From the NCBI GenBank assembly GCA_029706075.1, contig JAINUG010000258.1:1107001-1171000 (forward strand): a DNA stretch of 64,000 nucleotides. The letters are read 5' to 3'. Below are positions 56,701 through 64,000 of this stretch, piece by piece. Position 1 is the stretch's first letter. Each line of letters opens with the position of its first letter. Both the position numbers and the translations under genes were made by a program. Below the pieces are notes generated by a model. The model did not search any database and was not told the DNA's origin. It worked only from the letters and a program-made list of their open reading frames with translations. Source of the DNA: Aldrovandia affinis (Eukaryota > Chordata > Actinopteri > Notacanthiformes > Halosauridae).

Positions 56701-58400
56701 TAAAAAAAAAAAATCACAGATACTGCCAAATGCCTAAAATGCCTAAAATGTAAAATGTACATAGTACAGTGCAGATCAGATGGATCATTCACTTTCAGAT
56801 TCTTCGCTGTCTACAATGAATGCGTCATTTTTTTACTTTTCTTTTCTTTTTTTCTTTTGAGCCCAGAGTGTTTGCAGAACATCATACAATACCTAATTAT
56901 TTATCTGATGTAAACTAGGATGGTCATCGGAAAGAGCTAGCAGTGTGTACGGTTCAAATTTGCAGTTGTGTATGCACACAGCGTTGTAGGCACAGAAGCA
57001 AAGAATGGTATTTTTACAACCTTGGATTTCTGTCTGCACTCACAGACATCTTCCCATTCACATTCGGTCATTTTCGATAATGAAATATGCGGCTGCCTGA
57101 TTTGTTCAAATAATCATTTCTGCTCTTCACTCAAGTTTACTAGAATTCCAGTAAATTTCAGTCAACTATATATCAGGGATGCAAACACAAAATGGTGAAA
57201 AAAGAGAGGAAAGATTTTTTTTAAAGATCAGCTTTAAAAGATGAATTTATAGTCAATTTCAGCATCAGACCCACAGATTCAACGAAAGCAGTGCTAACTG
57301 CACCCGTCACGAGCGCCCGCATTTTCTGTCGACCGGGGGTGCTGCGCGAATAAATCTGTCGACGGGGGTGCTACGCGAAAAAGCTGAGACCAGTTTATGT
57401 ATTTCGCGGACCGGGGGCGCTATGCGCCGCCCTCGGAACCGGTCCACGGTGCTAAAAGGTTTTTTTTTAACGTTTTCTTCAATTTTGCCCCCTCTTGCAC
57501 CCCTCACGCTACGCCTCTGGTCACACGCGCCCGGGGCGCGCCCCACTATTTGAGAAACACTGACCTAACGTTAGCAACATGTACACTTCTTCTGCGACAC
57601 TCAGGGCTAGCTACCGTAGCTAATAAGCTAATCTAGCTAGTGCTAGTTAGCATGAGAAACAGCGCTGACATAACTTTGGCTAAAAGACAACATAACCTAC
57701 ATAGCTAAATATGCCCAAAACTATAGCCAGCCTGAGCCAACGGAAAAAAACGAATGTTTCTTACTGTTGTCAGCAGGACTTCATCAGAAGATTCAATAAC
57801 ACCGCCGCACTCACGAGAGAATAGATGCCTGGCCAATCATAGCGCTTGAATGATACACATGACATGATATCATGTGGCCCTCGCGAAAGGTCCTGACAGT
57901 TGAATAGATATTTTTGCTCAATGCAGTTCACTCATACGAGTGGCAGAAATATATTTTAGGAATCGTCAAGACTCAAGACACCACCACCACCACCCCCAAA
58001 AAAAAAAACAACTCTTCGGATCTGAACGATTCACACGGGTCACCCAGATGGCCGTGGAAAAAGCGAGTAGCGCTTTTCGGCGCGCTGTTTGCATCCATGA
58101 TATATGGTGCCTAAACATCTCGTTTCGTTTATTTGCGGCATGTTCCAGAAACACTCATATTCTAAATGTCTTGGTCAGGGGTAAGAAGAGAGCAGTGCTA
58201 TAAGAGTTTGCTGTGGCTGTCTGCTCGGATGGAATACATTCACACAGTTGTGCATGACTGACAGTATATCAATTCCCATGTGTAATACCAATCTATCAAT
58301 TGTATAGGATTCCCAAAACTATTTCCAATAGTACCTATACAAGTGACGTGACTGACAACCCATTTTAGTCACATTCAATAGTAATTTTTTGTTTCATTTT
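56701..58400. other. Non-viral sequence replacing gag-pol middle
   Basis: 1.7 kb that does not read as retroviral. It starts at a 'taaaaaaaaaaaa' run and includes 'atgcctaaaatgcctaaaat'. A minus-strand acidic tail 'KNDAFIVDSEESESE' ends in a stop at about 56,787. A GC-rich MITE-like block lies at 57,289-57,563, and 'gctagctaccgtagctaata'-type sequence with a CCAAT box ('ggccaatcatagcg') at 57,832. It may be a separate transposon that inserted and deleted viral sequence. Confidence 0.45.
57289..57563. mobile_element. MITE-like GC-rich block
   Basis: Ends in hAT-like 'tttgagaaacactg' at 57,550-57,563. It contains 'cattttctgtcgac' and 'gggggtgctacgcgaa', sharing the first motif with the MITE at 6,070. 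No target duplication found. Confidence 0.45.
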
Positions 58401-58420
58401 AATTGGTCTTCCCTAGCCGT

Positions 58421-58684
58421 TCACTCGAAGTGAATAGCATGTTCTATTATCACTTGCAATCGGCACGTTGCCCATGTAATTACATGTCTTTTAATTAACA
58501 TTGTTAATGCAGGAGTGAGGCCGTTCAGGAACACATTTTTCAGCTGTTGTTCATAAACCCCATCGTTATTATTTGCAGGTGGTTCAAGACCACTGGTAGC
58601 ATTAAACACTTTTTTAAGACGGGTTAGGTACGCCATTATCATTTCATTTTTATTTTGCACACAGTCCAACATTTTTAAGTACAC
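58421..58684 (-). pseudogene. Retroviral gag (capsid) fragment
   Basis: An 87-codon minus-strand frame with 'NEMIMAYLTRLKKVFNATSG' and 'YEQQLKNVFLNGLTPALTML', the helical pattern of the C-terminal capsid region in gamma/epsilon-type Gag. It lies upstream of pol in the viral direction. The matrix and nucleocapsid parts are not recognisable. Confidence 0.6.
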
Positions 58685-58984
58685 TTTTTATTCACTCATA
58701 CTCAGGCGCAATTGCATTCATGTCACATTCATTTTTTATTCACTCATACTATGAATAAACACTCTGCTACTTTTAGTTTCTTTTGTAAATTCTCCCCAGG
58801 TAAATCCCAGAGGCAATTGTTCACAAACAGTTATAATAATAAATTATTTGTCAAACCTCAAACCTCCCCCTAAGAAGTTCCACACGTAACCCTTACACTT
58901 TAGGCTTCACACCTAATACCTCTTAGAAAACAGTTCCTCACGTGTACCGTTTTCAGCACGTTAGGCTCCAACCTAACAAATTGG

Positions 58985-59125
58985 AGACACCTCAGGGACT
59001 TGAACCCCGTCCCGGAGACCGGGAGTGCCACCACCCAATTAGGGCATACACCGCCGCAGGGACTTGAACCCCGTCCCGGAGACCGGGAGTGCCACCACCT
59101 AATTAGGCATACACCGCCGCCACTA
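58985..59125 (-). repeat. Tandem 63-bp repeat in the proviral leader
   Basis: Two direct copies of a roughly 63-bp unit. Each holds on the minus strand the hairpin 'tcccggtctccggga' (6-bp stem, 3-nt loop), then 'ggggttcaagtccc', which can form a second stem and looks like a tRNA T arm. The copies differ by a few bases ('acccaattagggcata' versus 'acctaattaggcata'). Confidence 0.8.
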
Positions 59126-59615
59126 AAAAGTTCCACGCTCACTATTTCCCCCTTCACGGTTTTAGGAGAACAGTTCCATGAACAAGGCTCGTGTACTGCT
59201 TACCTTCCTTTCCAAACTGTTTTTTAAACTTTTTAAAAAAATGTATTAAAATTTATTTTTTTATTAGGCTTGCCACATTGCTGGACCTTCAACTTCAACT
59301 TCCCAAACTTTTCTTTCCACATGCTCAACCCAATCTCCTGCCCCCGTAAACCTCAATTCCATTTCCCTTGAATCCTGAGACAGGTAAACTTCACCATCAC
59401 TTTCTTTCTTACAACAACAACAACAACCACCAACCACCTTTGCTCTTACACTTTCCCATGGTCACACCTATGTTCTGTCACTCACTTTTATGGCAAGGCT
59501 CTAGGTTCAATATCACACTTTTATCTTAAACAGAATTCGGAAAGATCCCGTTACTCACCGCGCTTCCAGAGGGACGTTGCTCTGTCTGGCCTCGCTAATT
59601 ATCCAAGGATCCAAG

Positions 59616-59664
59616 GAGAAGAGACTCAAAAACAATTTTGAACAGAAACAGAATTTCTCTATCA
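59616..59664 (-). mobile_element. 5' LTR remnant of the provirus
   Basis: 49 bp identical to the matching end of the 3' LTR ('gagactcaaaaacaattttg' and 'aacagaaacagaatttctct'). The rest of the LTR is deleted at a 'ccaaggatccaagga' direct repeat, so promoter elements, R, U5 and primer binding site cannot be found. Confidence 0.85.
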
Positions 59665-59668
59665 CTGT

Positions 59669-62355
59669 CATTAGAAATCGATTCAAATATTTGATGGGCT
59701 GTGAAATTTTCAAAAAATCTGACAGAAATGCAATTCCATCTTTATACTAAATTATAATTCTGCAAAAATATGTGATAAGCATTTAATGTGAAATGTGAAA
59801 CTAGAATCAGATCACTTTGTGATGCCAGTATTAAATATACTAACCAAAAACAGTTTAAACTACGCCTTAGATAAAACTGAGTTAAAATGACTTCATCCCT
59901 GCAGGAAGGTGCAAACGCAACATATTCATCTACACAGCCACGGCAAACTCCAGTTATCACTGCACGACCTCACTGCCATACTTATTTTAGATGACTCCAA
60001 AGAAATATAAAATATGTCAACAAATTGGCACATGATTGTACAGTATTGCAGAGGGGAAATATTTGGTCTAAATATAGATGGAGAATTATAATATTCCAAT
60101 ATCAACTGAATAATAAATGATCAATTACAGTGGCATTTATTGAAGTGGTCAAAGGTAGCAGGTCAAGCTGTACAGCATATGGAAAGTGGGGAAAGGTGGG
60201 AAAGTGGTGTCCCAATAGTATCCTATTAATAGTGCCCTTCAGCTAAAGTGAAAGACCTCATATGGGTTGTAGCCTCCTAGACTGCAAACCCATAGCACTT
60301 TGCCACCATTAGCAGGTTCTGAGATAACACTGCTTGCTGGAAGTTAAAGGCACATATTCTCCAAATAAAATGAGTAAGGCAAAAAAATGATATGCCCCAA
60401 TCCAATTCAAAGCAGATGAGAGCATTGAAATTGTACTCTTGGTACATATTTGGCAATTTTCACACAATTCACTCCTTTTTCAGTTCTGAAAAGTAGCACT
60501 TTTGTGTAAAATTTTAATCTGGCCAGCTTTTTCCAAATCGAGCAAAACAAGCACAACAATTTGTATATGACTAAATAAAATAAAACTGAGCATTGTGCCC
60601 ACTGATTTGCATGCATTTATGGAGAAATAGGAAATGCCCTCATTCCTTCTCTTCACAATTCGGGAGCTTTCGTATCCTGTGGATACACCCCTTTCTGCAC
60701 TGCAGGACCTGAGTTTGGAGGCACTCCTCCCTCAAAACACCAGAGACCCACAGTGACCCTCCACGTCAGTACCCATGATGCATCCTCAGCAGTGACAAAA
60801 ATAATAATAATTAAGAAAAGCAAGATTCTCTTACACCATAATTGATCAATTTCCTTACATAAAAATAAATTATAAGCACAGTCTGAAATGTTTAACTTTA
60901 ATACAAACCATGGAGGTTCCTTTGCCACTCAGTCAAAAGTTACAGTAAAAAAAAACAACCTCAGGCATGTCCTTTATTGGCATGTCTGGAATAAGCAGGT
61001 GCTTTTTCACTTGGGAAAATGGGCAAACAAGACATTACCCTTTTGGATACGGTGATGTCTCTAAGGACAGTGTACGGCCCTTAAATCAAGGAGACAGTTT
61101 TGGGCTAAAGTCTCATCCCCCACCAAATTAAAATGTATATCATGTCATTGTATATAAGTGGATTTAATTAAACAATTTCTAGTCTTAGGAAATCTCCACA
61201 ACAAAGACCCTTTTGTCGCAGCACACACACACCACTGTAGACCTCAAAAACGTGCACCTCCCCAAACAAGTTTAATCATAATTTCAGACTGGAACCCTGA
61301 ATCACATGGTTATTTCTCTCTTAATAACAGAGTGAAAACAGTTGTACAAGGGAGGTTGACCCCCCCCCCCCCCACCAAACAAACAAACAAAACCCCCAAA
61401 ACATTATCGTCTCCAAACAAAATGAACAAAAAAGGTAAAACAGGCATAATGAACAGTGTGCTGCACTGTGCTGCACTTGGCCAAGCCTCTTTTAATGAAG
61501 GATTTGTCCGATTTACTAGATTTTCAAAAGGTGGGGATATTTGATGGAAGGAAGAACATGAAAATTAATTAATTCAACTGAATTGCAGTCAGCCAGGCTT
61601 ACAGGCTACTTAAAGGTGAATGGCTGCAGTAATACTGTGGTTTTAACCCTTTGATTGCCATGGTGACTGCTGATGATAATTCCCTGACTGAAGATTCCTG
61701 TACAGAGACTTTCTGTATGGCTGTGATTCCTCATACTACATATCAAAGCATCACACAGCTCTCTTTTAACATGCTGAACATTAAAAGACATTTTAAAAAT
61801 GTAATATAAAACCTAACTATTGAAAAAGAACAACCATTAAAGGAACAAAAAGCTTTACATTTACTGAAATGTAATTATTTCTCAAAAGGCACAGGAATGG
61901 ACAGCTGTCAGGTCATGCTGTTTTCTGATCAGGAGGAAAGACCCCTGGATTTAGCTTCTTATGACATTTCCTCAATATGACTTAAGGGGATCCTAAAGAA
62001 GTAAGCACCTTTCTGAAAACAGCATTTGGAAAAAATGCATCCGCTTAAAAACCGAATGGTATTTATGCCGCCTCTTAAAATGCCTTACAGAGACCTGCAA
62101 TAACGTCTGTGATAATATCAGTCTAGGATACAGTAATGTGTTGGGAGTCTGCGATAGACATAGTCCGGTTTTCCAATAAAGTTTGTGCAAGTCCTGTGCA
62201 AGTTTGAAAGTATTAAAAGAAAACGTATTGAGTATTTGTTGCAGTTTGATGAAGCAGAGTCCAGATCGCAGCCCGTTCTGCGTTGGTCCAACTCCGACTC
62301 AACAGTATTTCCAGATGACGCTGCACAGACTGAAGAACTGGCCTGAAGAAGAGAG
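59669..62355. other. Unassigned sequence
   Basis: Largest stretch without an assigned element. AT-rich, with a C run at 61,360-61,374 and scattered short frames, none with a motif. The minus frame 60,928-60,653 ('EDASWVLTWRVTVGLWCFEG') and 62,468-62,118 look like chance. It could be host intron or 3' UTR. Confidence 0.4.
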
Positions 62356-62955
62356 ACTACGTTGTGTCCTGTAAGTTGCGAGGTGATGCCTCCATGGATC
62401 TGACTTGTTGGTCCAGCACATCCCACAGATGCTTGATCGTTTTGAGATCTGGGGAATTTAGAGGCCAATTCAACACCTTTAACTCTTTGTCATGTTCCTC
62501 AAACCATTCCTGAACAATTTTTGCAGTGTGGCAGGGCGCATTATCCTGCTGAAAGAGGCCACTGCCATCAGGGAATACCATTGCCATGAAGGGGTGTCTT
62601 CAACAATGAAGGGGTGTCTGCAACAATGTTTAGGTAGGTGGTACGTGCCAAAGTAGCATCCACATGAATGTCAGGACCCAAGGCTTCCCAGCAGAACATT
62701 GCCTAGCACATCACACTGCCTCCGCCGGCTTGCCTTCTTCCCATAGTGCATCCTGGTGCCATCTCTTCCCCAGGTAAACGACGCACACGCACCCGGCCAT
62801 CCACATGATGTAAAAGAAAATGTGATTCATCAGACCATCCCACCTTCTTCCATTGCTCCATGGTCCAGTTCTGACGCTCACATGCCCATTGTAGGCGCTT
62901 TTGGCAGTGGACAGGGGTCAGCATGGGCACCTGCGGCTACGGCTACACAGGCCCA
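62356..62955 (-). pseudogene. Tc1 transposase fragment
   Basis: Minus-strand pieces 62,930-62,703 ('KRLQWACERQNWTMEQWKKV', 'GWSDESHFLLHHVDGRVRVR') and 62,587-62,357 ('GLFQQDNAPCHTAKIVQEWF', 'LNWPLNSPDLKTIKHLWDVL') form the catalytic core of a Tc1 family different from the one at 3.4 kb. The first two aspartates are intact, but the third block reads 'TIKHLW' where a glutamate is expected. A stop, a frameshift and a local duplication ('aatgaaggggtgtct' twice, about 62,585-62,618) separate the pieces. Both ends are truncated: no terminal repeats, and it stops at 'PRNLQD'. Confidence 0.85.
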
Positions 62956-64000
62956 TACGTGGTGGTAGCAGGCGGACTATGGAACTGCCAGTCCGCTGTC
63001 CAGAAGGCCGATTTCATCTCAGCCCAGGCCTCCCTACTCTCCCTGCAGTTCCTGCCGCTTACGGAGACGTGGATCACTCCACAGAACACGGCCACCCCTG
63101 CTGCTCTCTCTGCCGCCTACACCTTCTCCCACACTCCACGACCCTCAGGTAGAGGTGGAGGGATAGGAATACTGATCTCCCCCCTGTGGAGATTTGGTAT
63201 TGTTCCTCTTCCTCACCTCTCACCCTCCTCCTCTGAATTTCATGCTGTCACTGTCACTGTGCCATGTAAACTGCACATCATTGTTCTTTATCGCCCTCCA
63301 GGTCCACTGGGGAGTTTCCTAGATGAGATGGATGCCCTACTCAGCGCTTTCCCTGAGGATGGCACTCCCGTCTTACTCCTCGGTGACTTCAACCTGCCAC
63401 TGGAGACCTCTCAGGCCTCTGCATTCCTCCCCCTGCTTCAGTCCTTTGACTTCATCCTGGCTGAATCCCCATCCACCCACAAGGCCGGTAACCAAGTGGA
63501 CCTGATCTTCACTAGGAACTGTGCCTCACCCAACATTACGGTATCGCCTCTACATGTGTCTGACCATTCCTTTCTGTCCTTCTCCCTCCCTCTCCCCTCT
63601 GTCCCTACACCATCTTCACCTGCTCCCACTGTCCTTGTCCGTCGCAACCTCCGCACTCTCTCACCCGCTGCCCTGTCAGCTACTGTCCTATCTTCCCTTC
63701 CCCCTACTGATGCCTTCTCTCAGCTACCTGCTGAAGTAGCATCATCCACCCTACTTTCCTCTCTCTCCTCCTCCTTTGACTTACTCTGTCCTCTATCCGC
63801 TAAACCCGCTCGTCTCCACCCCCCGGCCCCCTGGCTAACCGATTCCATTCGGGCTAACCGACTGAAGCTGCGTGCGGCAGAAAGGAAATGGAGAAAATCC
63901 AAATCCCCTGCAGTTCTGTCTGACTTCCACACACTCCTGGCTTCCTTCTCCGCTAACCTCTCCTCTGCTAAGTCTGCATTTTTCCTTTCTAAAATTCAAT
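62950..64000 (+). CDS. L2 LINE endonuclease, open to the window edge
   Basis: One uninterrupted frame (phase of 62,941; nearest methionine 62,923, which lies in the Tc1 remnant) runs about 350 codons to position 64,000 without a stop. Motifs: 'GGLWNCQSAVQKADFISAQA' (N block), 'FLPLTETWITPQN' (catalytic Glu), 'GRGGGIGILISPLW', 'LHIIVLYRPPGPLG', 'DGTPVLLLGDFNLPLE' (Asp/Asn), 'AGNQVDLIFTRNCA' and 'SPLHVSDHSFLSFSL' (SDH). A linker follows with 'TVLVRRNLRTLSPAALS' and 'AERKWRKSKSPAVLSDF'. The reverse transcriptase would lie beyond the window. Same family as 25,262-26,372 and 23,420-24,188. 5' truncation is at the Tc1 junction. Confidence 0.87.

Larger units (their letters stand above)
52932..59664 (-). 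mobile_element. Endogenous retrovirus, defective provirus
   Basis: Bounded by TG...CA ends and a perfect 4-bp duplication 'ctgt' at 52,928-52,931 and 59,665-59,668. On the minus strand the order is 5' LTR remnant (59,664-59,616), leader with tandem repeats, a gag piece (58,684-58,421), a 1.7-kb replacement, pol (56,700-about 54,800), env (about 54,500-53,400), polypurine tract, and 3' LTR (53,376-52,932). The polymerase and Env features suggest a gamma/epsilon-type fish retrovirus. Most of the 5' LTR, the protease and the reverse transcriptase fingers are gone, and the remaining frames contain stops and shifts. It cannot be functional. Confidence 0.85.

Noticed and set aside
58985..59125. CRISPR-like repeat array
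   Set aside because: Only two copies, directly adjacent without spacers, in a vertebrate provirus leader.
59669..62355. Host gene 3' end on the minus strand
   Set aside because: No splice-bounded exon, polyA-terminated coding end or homology could be shown; left as unassigned.

Overview
The window reads as a transposon-dense stretch of a teleost fish chromosome. It has no operons, no ribosome binding sites and no long intact host gene. It does carry spliced, decayed host-like exons and nearly every transposable-element class typical of fish: Tc1/mariner, hAT, piggyBac-like TTAA elements, L2, CR1/Rex1-type, RTE-like and L1-type LINEs, LTR retrotransposons, an endogenous retrovirus, and tRNA-derived SINEs. 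The commonest SINE (three copies) closely resembles the HpaI-type tRNA SINEs of salmonids and relatives, so a protacanthopterygian fish (salmonid, pike, mudminnow or smelt group) is my best guess; this is inference.

Layout. 1-2.9 kb: a LINE 3' tail and a hAT MITE. 2.9-8.1 kb (minus): a broken hAT-like transposase gene next to a solo retroviral LTR that holds a piggyBac-like MITE, which in turn holds a Tc1 transposon. 8.4-9.5 kb (plus): a second, TTF-finger hAT relic. 10.5-12.6 kb (minus): two exons of a villin/advillin-type gelsolin-repeat gene, apparently decayed. 12.9-21.0 kb: a five-level nest (MITE > LINE A > LINE B > piggyBac-like element > LTR retrotransposon), with a 100-N assembly gap in the innermost element. 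21.2-26.7 kb: a gypsy protease scrap, an RTE-like LINE split by an L2, a second L2 and a SINE-like repeat. 28.5-31.1 kb: MITEs and a CR1-type LINE. 31.6-32.6 kb: an internally deleted hAT copy. 33.2-36.5 kb: a nearly full-length RTE-like LINE. 36.5-41.1 kb: an L1-type LINE carrying a compact LTR. 41.6-43.3 kb: SINE and L2 scraps. 44-51.2 kb: a hAT element stuffed with L2s, a MITE, a SINE and two solo LTRs. 52.9-59.7 kb: an endogenous retrovirus on the minus strand, same family as the solo LTR at 3.2 kb. 59.7-62.4 kb: unassigned. 62.4-64 kb: a Tc1 fragment, then an L2 with an open endonuclease frame running off the end.

Target-site duplications let most insertions be ordered in time. Elements that could be checked are mutated, except the terminal L2 endonuclease frame, which has no stop or frameshift to the window edge. 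I saw no CRISPR, phage-defence or other novel gene system. What is informative here is insertion history, hidden structure at the assembly gap, and a few unrecognised coding remnants.
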